Shown here one piece after another: positions 8,321 through 15,510 of a stretch of 64,000 bases of DNA (positions are counted from its first letter, which is position 1; each line of letters opens with the position of its first letter). A program made the position numbers and the translations under genes. The DNA is from Streptomyces sp. CNH099 (lineage in GTDB: Bacteria; Actinomycetota; Actinomycetes; Streptomycetales; Streptomycetaceae). Where the stretch lies: NCBI GenBank assembly GCA_000514715.1, contig KI911459.1:124001-188000 (forward strand), in the 5' to 3' direction. The notes below the pieces were generated by a model. It worked only from the letters and a program-made list of their open reading frames with translations. It was not told where the DNA came from and did no database searches.

Positions 8321-9337
8321 ATGGCCGTGCGACCACTGGACGCCACCCGCGCCGCGGACCTGGTACACGCCGCGACCGCCGCGCCGTCCATGCACAATGC
8401 GCAGCCGTGGCGGTTCCGCTGCCACCTCGGCCACCGGACGGTCGAGGTCCGCGCCGACCCGGAGCGCGCCATGCCGGCCTCCGACCCCGACCGGCGCGCC
8501 CTGCACGTCGGCTGCGGCGCCGCCCTGTGCAACCTGCGCGCCGCCGCTGCCGCCGCCGGCTGGCGGACCGGGACCGAGCTACTGCCCGACCCGGCGAACC
8601 CGCTGCTGCTCGCCGTCGTCCGGCTCGCCGAGGCCGAGCCCGGCGCGGGGCGGGGCGAGGGGCCCGACGCGGCGCTCGCCGCCCTGGAGCCGCAGATCGT
8701 CCGCCGGCACTCCAGCCGCTGGCCGTTCACGGACAAGCCCGTTCCGCCCGGGGACCTGGCCGACCTCGTCGAGGCGGCGCGGGCCGAGGGCGCGACGCTC
8801 GCGTTCCCCGACGCCTGGCACGCGGCGTCCCTGCTGGACCTGGTGCAGGACGCCGAGGTGCGCGACGCGGAGGAGCCGGACCGCGCCGCGGAGCTGGCCC
8901 GCTGGACCCACCCGGTCCCCGACACCGCGGACGAAGGCGTCCCCGGCTACGCCTTCGGCCCCCGGCGCCGCGGCAGCACCATCCCGGTGCGCGACTTCGC
9001 CGGCCGCGCCGAGGTGCCCGGACGGGGCAGCGCGCGCTTCGAGGCCGCGCCGAACATCGCCCTGCTGGGCACCGCGCACGACACCCCGGCCGACTGGCTG
9101 CGCGCCGGCCAGGCGCTGGAGCGCGTGCTGCTCACGGCCACCCGCGCCGGCCTGGTGGCGTCGCTGACCAGCCAGGCGCTGGAGTGGGACGACCTGCGCG
9201 CCCTCGTCCGGGACCCGCTCGCCGACATCGGCCAGATCCAGATGGTGCTGCGCATCGGCTACGGCCCGCGCGGCCCGACGACGCCGCGCCGGCCGGTGTC
9301 GGAAGTCCTGGAGATCGTCGGCAGCCCGCGCCTCTGA
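8321..9337 (+). CDS. Acg-family nitroreductase-fold FMN-binding protein
   Basis: 338 residues. Motifs fit the duplicated nitroreductase fold of the mycobacterial Acg/Rv3131 family: AAPSMHNAQPWRF near the N-terminus, an RRHSSRWPF segment in the middle, and a C-terminal MVLRIGYGP..TPRRPVSEV. Members of this family are often dormancy- or hypoxia-associated and may sequester flavin rather than reduce nitro groups. The start is placed at 8321 because the family begins close to the HAATAAPS helix. A GGGAG element lies unusually close upstream, and an in-frame GTG at 8288 is the alternative. A hairpin terminator follows. Confidence 0.82.
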   Translation: MAVRPLDATRAADLVHAATAAPSMHNAQPWRFRCHLGHRTVEVRADPERAMPASDPDRRALHVGCGAALCNLRAAAAAAGWRTGTELLPDPANPLLLAVVRLAEAEPGAGRGEGPDAALAALEPQIVRRHSSRWPFTDKPVPPGDLADLVEAARAEGATLAFPDAWHAASLLDLVQDAEVRDAEEPDRAAELARWTHPVPDTADEGVPGYAFGPRRRGSTIPVRDFAGRAEVPGRGSARFEAAPNIALLGTAHDTPADWLRAGQALERVLLTATRAGLVASLTSQALEWDDLRALVRDPLADIGQIQMVLRIGYGPRGPTTPRRPVSEVLEIVGSPRL

Positions 9338-9356
9338 GCCGCCGGAAACGACGAAC

Positions 9357-9381
9357 GGCAAGGAGCCCAACACTCCTTGCC
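9357..9381 (+). terminator. Hairpin terminator after the Acg-family gene
   Basis: Perfect 9-bp stem (9357-9365 GGCAAGGAG, 9373-9381 CTCCTTGCC) with a 7-nt loop, beginning 20 bp past the stop codon. It insulates the downstream rox promoter from read-through. Confidence 0.75.
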
Positions 9382-9404
9382 ACTCTCAACGTATAGCGCA
9401 CCCC

Positions 9405-9423
9405 GGGGCTTGCGGCAAGACCC
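9405..9423 (+). promoter_or_regulatory. Rifamycin-associated element (RAE)
   Basis: 19-bp imperfect palindrome starting GGGGCTTGCGG, with TTGC/GCAA symmetry about a central G. From the literature I recall the RAE, a 19-bp inverted repeat found upstream of rifamycin-inactivating and RNA-polymerase-protecting genes in actinomycetes. This sequence matches that motif closely. It sits 57 bp upstream of the rifampicin monooxygenase start, the expected context. It is probably needed for induction by rifamycins. Confidence 0.85.
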
Positions 9424-9480
9424 GGAGCACGGTGCAGAATCTCCCGCCGAAGCCAGGACCTGCGAAAACAAGGGGGATTC

Positions 9481-10959
9481 ATGATCGACGTGATCATCGC
9501 CGGCGGCGGCCCGACCGGACTCATGCTGGCGGCCGAGCTGCGGCTGCACGGCGTGCACGTGGTGGTGCTGGACAAGGAGCCCGAGCCGACGAAGGTCGTG
9601 CGCGCGCTGGGGCTGCACGCCCGCAGCATCGAGGTGATGGACCAGCGCGGCCTGCTGGAGAAGCTCCTCGCGCTGGGCACGCGGTACCCGGTCGGCGGCT
9701 TCTTCGCCGGCATCGCCAAGCCGTCGCCCGAAGGGCTGGACAGCGCGCACGCGTACCTCCTCGGCATCCATCAGACCGCCGTCGACCGGCTGCTGGAGGA
9801 CCACGCCGCCGGCGCCGGCGCCGACATCCGCCGCGGGCACGAGGTGACCGGGCTGCGCCAGGACGGGGACGGGGTGACCGTCGAGGTGGCCGGGCCCGGC
9901 GGCCCCGGGACGCCGCTGCGCGCCCGCTACCTCGTGGGCTGCGACGGCGGCCGCAGCACGGTGCGCAAGCTGCTCGGCGTCGGCTTCCCCGGCGAGCCCA
10001 GCCGCGTCGACACGCTGCTCGGCGAGATGGAGCTGACCGCGTCGCCGGAGACGCTGGCCGCGGTGACGGCCGAGGTCCGCAGGACCCAGCTCCGGTTCGG
10101 CGCCATACCGCTGGCGGACGGGGCGTACCGCGTCGGCGTGCCGGCCGCGGAGGTGGCCGCGGACCGCTCGGTGCCGCCCGCCTTCGACGAGTTCACGGCG
10201 CAGCTGCGGGCCGTCGCCGGCACCGACCTCGGCGCCCACTCCCCGCGCTGGCTCTCCCGCTTCGGCGACGCCACCCGGCTGGCCGAGCGCTACCGGGTGG
10301 ACCGGGTGCTGCTGGCGGGGGACGCGGCGCACATCCACTCGCCCGCGGGCGGGCAGGGGCTGGGCCTCGGGATCCAGGACGCGTTCAACCTCGGCTGGAA
10401 GCTGGCCGCGCAGCTGGCCGGCTGGGCCCCCGCAGGACTGCTGGACACGTACCACGCCGAGCGCCACCCGGTGGCCGCCGGCGTGCTGGAGTTCACCCGC
10501 GCGCAGATGGAGCTGCTGTCCACGGAGCCGGGGCCGCGGGCCGTGCGCGGGCTGCTGGCGGATCTCATGGACTTCGAGGAGGTCCACCGCTACCTGGTCG
10601 AGCGGACCATGGCGGTCGACGTCCGCTACGACTTCGGCGACGGCGGCCACCGGCTGCTCGGCCGCCGGCTGCGGGACATGCCGCTGGAGCGGGGCCGCCT
10701 GTACGAGCTGATGCGCACCGGCCGCGGGCTGCTGCTCGACCGGACCGGGCGGCTGTCGGCGGCGGGCTGGGCGGACCGCGTCGACCACGTCGTCGACCCC
10801 GCCGGGGAACTGGACGCGCCCGCCGTACTGCTCCGCCCGGACGGCCACGTGGCCTGGGCGGGCGAGGACCAGGCCGGCCTCCTCGACCACCTGCCGAGGT
10901 GGTTCGGCGCCCCCGCGGCCGCGGTGGCCGGGCGCGCGCCCGGGTCCTCGGCGGGCTAG
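9481..10959 (+). CDS. rox: Rifampicin monooxygenase (Rox), FAD-dependent
   Basis: 492-residue class A flavoprotein hydroxylase. Motifs are the N-terminal dinucleotide fold IIAGGGPTGLMLAAEL, the DG motif VGCDGGRSTVRKLLG (about residues 156-170) and the GD motif LLAGDAAHIHSPAGGQGLGLG (about 277-297). The whole sequence, including the C-terminal thioredoxin-like part, follows the Streptomyces Rox enzymes, which hydroxylate the rifamycin naphthyl ring and linearise the macrolactam. The enzyme is cytosolic and needs NAD(P)H and O2. The upstream RAE supports the identification. The stop codon overlaps the stop of the opposing regulator gene by 4 bp. Confidence 0.93.
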   Translation: MIDVIIAGGGPTGLMLAAELRLHGVHVVVLDKEPEPTKVVRALGLHARSIEVMDQRGLLEKLLALGTRYPVGGFFAGIAKPSPEGLDSAHAYLLGIHQTAVDRLLEDHAAGAGADIRRGHEVTGLRQDGDGVTVEVAGPGGPGTPLRARYLVGCDGGRSTVRKLLGVGFPGEPSRVDTLLGEMELTASPETLAAVTAEVRRTQLRFGAIPLADGAYRVGVPAAEVAADRSVPPAFDEFTAQLRAVAGTDLGAHSPRWLSRFGDATRLAERYRVDRVLLAGDAAHIHSPAGGQGLGLGIQDAFNLGWKLAAQLAGWAPAGLLDTYHAERHPVAAGVLEFTRAQMELLSTEPGPRAVRGLLADLMDFEEVHRYLVERTMAVDVRYDFGDGGHRLLGRRLRDMPLERGRLYELMRTGRGLLLDRTGRLSAAGWADRVDHVVDPAGELDAPAVLLRPDGHVAWAGEDQAGLLDHLPRWFGAPAAAVAGRAPGSSAG

Positions 10960-11855
10960 TACTCCGCCAGCAGCTCCTCCAGCAGCTTCTGGCTCTCCTG
11001 CTGCTTCTCCGCCGCCGCGCACAGCCCGTCCATCGTCAGCAGATAGCGCTCGACGTCGTTGCGCTTGTCGAGATAGAGGGCGCTGGTCAGCTGCTCGATG
11101 TACGCCACGTCCGGCAGGTCCGGCTCCGCGAAGCGCAGGATCGTCAGCGGGCTGACGACGGCGGCGAAGCGGCCGGTGGCCAGCCGGGCCACCTGGACCG
11201 TGATGTTCGACAGCTCCACGATCCCCAGCAGGTGCTTGATCTGCGCGCGCATCACCCGCCGCCCGCCGAGCGGGCGGCGCAGCGCCGCCTCGTCGAGGAC
11301 CACCCAGTAGCGCGCGGGCCGGTCGGTGTGGCCGAGGATCTGCTGCCGGCGCAGCCGCAGGTCGACGTGGCGTTCTATCGCCGCGTCGTCCGCGTTCGGG
11401 AAGGCGACCTGCGCGAACGCCCGCGCGTAGTCGGCGGTCTGCAGCAGGCCGGGGATGCGCTGGGCCTGGTAGGAGCGGATCAGCGAGGCGGCCTCCTCCA
11501 GGCCGAGGAACGTCTCCATCCAGGCCGGGGTGACGTCGCTGTACTGGTGCCACCAGCCGGTGGTGTTGGCGCCGCGGGCGAGCGCGAGGTAGTGCTCGCG
11601 CTCGGTCTCGTCCTCCACCCCGTACAGCGTCAGCAGGGCGGCGATGTCGTGTTCCTTGCAGCCGCCGCGGCCCAGCTCCAGCCGGCTCAGCTTGGGCTGC
11701 GAGGCGCCGATGGTGCGCGCCGCGGCCTGGAAGGTGATGCCGCGCTGTTCGCGCAGCCGCCGCAGCTGGTTGCCGAGGATGATGCGGCGAACCGTGGGGC
11801 CGCCTCGCGACGGGGTCGGCAGCGAGTTCGTCTCCGACATACTTGGCGCGTGCAT
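10956..11855 (-). CDS. XRE-family regulator with DUF5753 domain
   Basis: 299 residues. The N-terminal helix-turn-helix (about residues 27-85) contains LGNQLRRLREQRGITFQAAA and ASQPKLSRLELGR. The remainder is the DUF5753 domain (YQAQRIPGLLQTADYARA...HVDLRLRRQQIL...LDEAALRRPLGG) typical of BldB/WhiJ-like Streptomyces regulators. Such genes usually neighbour a small DUF397 partner, but none is visible here. A GGGAG ribosome site precedes the ATG at 11855. It is tail-to-tail with rox and downstream of a methyltransferase on the same strand. Its targets are unknown. Confidence 0.9.
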   Translation of the reverse strand: MHAPSMSETNSLPTPSRGGPTVRRIILGNQLRRLREQRGITFQAAARTIGASQPKLSRLELGRGGCKEHDIAALLTLYGVEDETEREHYLALARGANTTGWWHQYSDVTPAWMETFLGLEEAASLIRSYQAQRIPGLLQTADYARAFAQVAFPNADDAAIERHVDLRLRRQQILGHTDRPARYWVVLDEAALRRPLGGRRVMRAQIKHLLGIVELSNITVQVARLATGRFAAVVSPLTILRFAEPDLPDVAYIEQLTSALYLDKRNDVERYLLTMDGLCAAAEKQQESQKLLEELLAEY

Positions 11856-11981
11856 CGGGCTCCCAGGGATGATCAGGTCGCGCCCTTCAGTCTGGCATCG
11901 AAGGAGTCAACGTGTACAGGGAAAGCGATTGTTCACGATGAATATGCCTCTGGTACGGGGCGGTTACGCATCCCGATTCGC

Positions 11982-12710
11982 TCACGGCCGCCGTGCGAGC
12001 ACCGCGCGGGCGCGCGGGCTGCCGTCCGGCCGTCGCCCCAGCTCCGCCATCGCCACCGTCTCCACCGCGAAGCCGGCCCGTTCCAGATCCGCGCGCACGT
12101 CGGGCAGGCGGAACGTGCGGTAGTACATGACGAACCGCGGGCGCCACAGCGCGTTGCGTACGCGCATCACGGCGTCGAACCCCCACAGCGCCCAGTATCC
12201 CCGCGACCCCACGCGGGGCGGCGCGGGGACGGGGAAGGCGAAGTACCCGCCGGGGCGCAGCGACCGGAACACCTCGGCGAAGAGCGCGGGGCGCTCCGCG
12301 GGCAGGAAGTGGCCGAAGGCGCCGAAGCTCACCGCCAGGTCGAAGGCCGGCGCGAACGGCAGGGCCAGGGTGTCCGCCCGCACCCAGCGCACCGACGGCG
12401 GGCCGGCCGCCTGCGCGTACGCGCCGCGCGCCTCGGCGAGCATCCCGGCGCTGAAGTCCACGCCGACGACCCGCTCCGTGCACAGCCCGCGCAGCACCCC
12501 CGCGCCCGCGCCCGTGCCGGTGCACACGTCGAGCCCGCTCGCGAACGGCCCCAGCGGCGCGACGACGGCGGCGAACGCGTCCAGCACGCGGTCGGGGGTG
12601 CGGAACGGGGAGTGGTCGAACTTCGGCGCCAGCAGGTCGTAGCCGCGCTCCGTGGAGGACATGGCCTGCACGGTCAGCTCAAGAAGGGTCGGGCCCTCGG
12701 GACGGAACAT
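11982..12710 (-). CDS. Class I SAM-dependent methyltransferase
   Basis: 242 residues with a standard Rossmann methyltransferase core. Motif I is GLDVCTGTGAGAG (about residues 58-70), followed by VVGVDFSAGMLAEAR (motif II), VRADTLALPF, and the DLAVSFGAFGHF motif (about 112-123). The N-terminal AFAAVVAPLGPF stretch and overall pattern resemble small-molecule methyltransferases, but the acceptor is unknown. It is followed after 126 bp by the DUF5753 regulator on the same strand and could be co-transcribed with it. Confidence 0.87.
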   Translation of the reverse strand: MFRPEGPTLLELTVQAMSSTERGYDLLAPKFDHSPFRTPDRVLDAFAAVVAPLGPFASGLDVCTGTGAGAGVLRGLCTERVVGVDFSAGMLAEARGAYAQAAGPPSVRWVRADTLALPFAPAFDLAVSFGAFGHFLPAERPALFAEVFRSLRPGGYFAFPVPAPPRVGSRGYWALWGFDAVMRVRNALWRPRFVMYYRTFRLPDVRADLERAGFAVETVAMAELGRRPDGSPRARAVLARRP

Positions 12711-13009
12711 CGGTGATCAGCGTAGTCCCCCCGCCGCGGCACGGTCCGGCAGCCGCCGGGTGCGGGGCACCGGGGTCGCCGAGTACGGGTTCGCCGAGCA
12801 GTCCGGCGGCGGGCGGGGGCGGGAGAAGCCGTGGCGGGCCACGGCGCGTACTCCGCGGGTGGTACGAGCACAGGCGACCGACGCCCCGGTCAGCTCCGCG
12901 GCCCGGGTGGCGGCCCGCGGCGGCGCAGCACGCCGACCGGCTCCATCCGGGTGGGGCGGGCGCAGGCGCGCAGCCCGCGGGAACGGATGCGGGGCACAAT
13001 GGGTGACCG
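12711..13009. other. Intergenic region without a recognisable gene
   Basis: About 300 bp between the divergent methyltransferase and coiled-coil genes. Open frames here lack family motifs and have poor codon structure. I see no convincing promoter hexamer or long dyad. It presumably holds both divergent promoters. Confidence 0.5.
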
Positions 13010-13879
13010 ATGGACCTGGAGAGCGTCGCGGACGAGCTGTACGCGCTGCCGCCGGGCGAGTTCACCGCCGCCCGCGGGCGGCACGTCGCCGCGGCCCGTA
13101 CGGCCGAGGACCCCGCGCTCGCCCGGGAGATCGCCGCGCTGCGCCGGCCGACGCTCGCCGCGTGGGCCGGCAACCTGCGGGTGCGCTCCGCGCCCGAGCA
13201 GGTCGACGCGCTGCGCCGGCTCGGGGAGGGGCTGCGCGCGGCGCAGGAAGGACTCGCGGGGGAGGAGCTGCGCGAGCTGACCCGCAAGCGCAACGTCCTG
13301 GTCGCCCAGCTCGCCCGCGAGGCCCAGCGCCTCGCCGCCGAGGCCGGCCATCCCGTCGGCGACGCCGTCCGGAACGAGGTCGAGACGACCCTCCACGCCG
13401 TCCTCGCCGACGCCGACGCGGCCCGCGAGTGGGCCACCGGCCACCTCGCCAAGCCGCTCACCCCCCGGCCCGGCTTCCCCGCCACCGCGGCCACCGCGGC
13501 CGCGCCCGCGGCCCGGCCCGCCCGCAAGCGCCACCTGAAGGTCGTCGAGGACCCCGGCGAGGCCCGCGCGGCGGAGCTGGCCCGGGCCCGCAAGGAGGCC
13601 CGGGACGCCGAACGGGAAGCCCGCGAACAGGACAAGGCCCTGCGCCGCGACGCTTCCCGGCGGGACGCGGCCGAAGCCCGGCTGGCCGAGGCGACCGCCC
13701 GGGTCGCCGACCTGGCCGACCGGCTGCGGGCCGCCGAGGAGGCCGAGACCGAGGCCCGCGACGCCCTCGCCCGGGCCCGGCGCGCGCTGACCGCCGCCAC
13801 CCGCACCGCCCGGGAGTCCCGCAGGGCCGCCGAGAAGGCCGCCGAGCGGCTCGACGCGTTGGCCGCCGAGCAGGGCTGA
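13010..13879 (+). CDS. Actinobacterial coiled-coil protein of unknown function
   Basis: 289 residues, no signal peptide or membrane segment. The N-terminal half (1-160) is helical and begins LESVADELYALPPGEF, then RRPTLAAWAGNLRVR, a pattern I associate with a conserved but unnamed actinobacterial protein. An Ala/Pro linker follows (about 150-170). The C-terminal 110 residues form an almost uninterrupted Arg/Glu/Ala heptad-rich coiled coil with no helix breakers. No catalytic motif is visible. A structural or scaffolding role is possible, but this is only inference. The ribosome site is weak. Confidence 0.7.
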   Translation: MDLESVADELYALPPGEFTAARGRHVAAARTAEDPALAREIAALRRPTLAAWAGNLRVRSAPEQVDALRRLGEGLRAAQEGLAGEELRELTRKRNVLVAQLAREAQRLAAEAGHPVGDAVRNEVETTLHAVLADADAAREWATGHLAKPLTPRPGFPATAATAAAPAARPARKRHLKVVEDPGEARAAELARARKEARDAEREAREQDKALRRDASRRDAAEARLAEATARVADLADRLRAAEEAETEARDALARARRALTAATRTARESRRAAEKAAERLDALAAEQG

Positions 13880-13900
13880 GCCGGGGCGCGGCACCCCGGG

Positions 13901-13928
13901 TGTCACGCCCGGGCCGCGGGCGGTGTCT
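13901..13928 (+). promoter_or_regulatory. ECF41-type promoter
   Basis: TGTCACG (13901-13907), a 16-bp spacer and TGTCT (13924-13928). The described ECF41 consensus is TGTCACA, about 16-17 bp, CGTC, found upstream of the partner gene of the sigma factor. The match, its position 38 bp upstream of the carboxymuconolactone decarboxylase start and the encoded ECF41 sigma factor together indicate an autoregulated promoter. Confidence 0.75.
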
Positions 13929-13965
13929 GGATGGGGACCGGATGGTGTGACCAAGGAGAGAGACC

Positions 13966-14535
13966 GTGACCGTACGCATCCCGAAGGCAGACGTGCCCGC
14001 CGAGCTGAAGGAGGCCATGGCGCAGCGGTTCGCCAGCCTGCCCGAGCCCGTCGAAGTGCTGTTCAACAGCCCCGACGTGGCCACGGCCAACCTGGAGTTC
14101 TCCGCGAGGGTGGCCGGGTGGCACGCCGCCGACGCGAGCCTGAAGTCGTTCGCGCACATGGCGGTGGCCGCGCAGATCGGCTGCGGCTGGTGCCTCGACG
14201 CCGGCTACTTCCAGGCGCAGAACGAGGACCTGGACCTGGCCAAGGCGAGCCAGGTGCCGCGGTGGCGGGAGTCGGACGTGTTCTCGCCGCTGGAGCGGGA
14301 GGTGCTGGCGTACGCGGAGGCCGTGTCGGCCACGCCGCCGACCGTCACCGACGAGCAGTCGGCGAGCCTGCTGGCGCAGCTCGGCCCGGCGGCGCTGGTC
14401 GAGCTGACCCTCTTCATCGGCTACGCCAACCTGGCGACCAGGTCCAACGTGGCGCACGGAATCACCTCGCAGGGCTACTCCGAGGCCTGCGAGATCCCGC
14501 TCGCCGCCCGCCCGGAGAGCCCCGCCGCCGCATGA
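13966..14535 (+). CDS. Carboxymuconolactone decarboxylase/AhpD-like protein (ECF41 partner)
   Basis: 189 residues from GTG with a strong AAGGAGAGAG ribosome site. An AhpD-like CxxC redox motif is present in AAQIGCGWCLDAG (about residues 65-77), with the typical helix before it, so the protein may act as a peroxidase-type or disulfide reductase. It belongs to the 'COE' group (carboxymuconolactone decarboxylases, oxidoreductases, epimerases) that accompanies ECF41 sigma factors. The last 4 bp overlap the sigma-factor start (ATGA), so the two are translationally coupled. The substrate is unknown. Confidence 0.88.
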   Translation: MTVRIPKADVPAELKEAMAQRFASLPEPVEVLFNSPDVATANLEFSARVAGWHAADASLKSFAHMAVAAQIGCGWCLDAGYFQAQNEDLDLAKASQVPRWRESDVFSPLEREVLAYAEAVSATPPTVTDEQSASLLAQLGPAALVELTLFIGYANLATRSNVAHGITSQGYSEACEIPLAARPESPAAA

Positions 14536-15401
14536 CGAGCCCGACCGACGACCCCTACGTCACCCACCGAAGTCTGCTGTTCACCGTCGCCTACGAGATC
14601 CTCGGCTCGGCGGCCGACGCGGAGGACGTGCTGCAGGAGTCCTGGCTGCGGTGGGACGGCGTGGACCGGTCGCAGGTGCGTGACCCGCGGGCGTACCTCG
14701 TGCGGATCGTCACCCGGCAGGCGCTCAACCGGCTGCGGACGCTGGCGCGCCGGCGCGAGGACTACGTCGGCGAGTGGCTGCCGGAGCCGCTGCTGACCAC
14801 GCACGACGTCGCCGAGGACGTCGTGCTCGCGGAGAGCGTGTCGATGGCGATGCTCACGGTGCTGGAGACGCTCGGTCCCACCGAGCGGGCCGTGTTCGTG
14901 CTCCGCGAGGTCTTCGACGTGCCGTTCGGCGAGATCGCCGACGCCATCGGCAAGCCGGCGGCCACCGTGCGGCAGATCGCCCGGCGGGCCCGCCTGCACG
15001 TGGCGGCCCGCCGGCCGCGGGTGCGGGTGAGCAGATCCGAGCAGCAGCAGGTGCTGGAGCGGTTCCTGGCCGCGCTGCGCACCGGGGAGCTGCAGGAACT
15101 CCTGGACGTCATGGCGCCGGACGTGGTCATGGTCGCCGACGGCGGCGGCGTGGTGGCCGCCGTGCTGACCCCGATCCACGGGTCCGGGCAGGTGGCGGGA
15201 CTGCTCGCCAACGCGAACCGGGTGGGTCTGGAGACCGCCGCGGTCTGGCTGAACGGCGCCCCCGCGGGCCGGATCGACTTCGGCGGCGAGCCGGCCGCGC
15301 TGAGCCTGGAACTGGTAGACGGGAAGATCACCCGGATCTACATCGTGCGCAACCCGCACAAGCTCACCCGTATCCACCACCCTGCGGAACTCACCCGGTA
15401 G
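14532..15401 (+). CDS. sigJ: ECF41-family RNA polymerase sigma factor (SigJ type)
   Basis: 289 residues. Region 2 (about 10-75) contains AYEILGSAADAEDVLQESWLRW. Region 4 (about 105-155) contains LGPTERAVFVLREVFDVPFGEIA. A C-terminal SnoaL-like domain of about 110 residues carries the ECF41 hallmarks DGGG (203-206) and NPHKL (274-278). In studied ECF41 factors this extension replaces a separate anti-sigma factor and tunes activity by contacting the sigma core and RNA polymerase. It is coupled to the upstream AhpD-like gene, and the promoter at 13901 fits its recognition sequence. The inducing signal is unknown. Confidence 0.92.
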   Translation: MTSPTDDPYVTHRSLLFTVAYEILGSAADAEDVLQESWLRWDGVDRSQVRDPRAYLVRIVTRQALNRLRTLARRREDYVGEWLPEPLLTTHDVAEDVVLAESVSMAMLTVLETLGPTERAVFVLREVFDVPFGEIADAIGKPAATVRQIARRARLHVAARRPRVRVSRSEQQQVLERFLAALRTGELQELLDVMAPDVVMVADGGGVVAAVLTPIHGSGQVAGLLANANRVGLETAAVWLNGAPAGRIDFGGEPAALSLELVDGKITRIYIVRNPHKLTRIHHPAELTR

Positions 15402-15510
15402 CGCGGGCGGGGCCGCCGGCCACGGTGGCCGGATTCAGCGCCCGCCGGACCGTGGCGGCGCCGGTACCTTGATACGGGGCCGGCCGCTTGCGGTGGACAG
15501 GGGGCGCTGT

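Noticed and set aside
12711..13009. Small gene in the 300-bp gap
   Set aside because: Open frames here have no ribosome site, no conserved motif and poor codon-position GC pattern.
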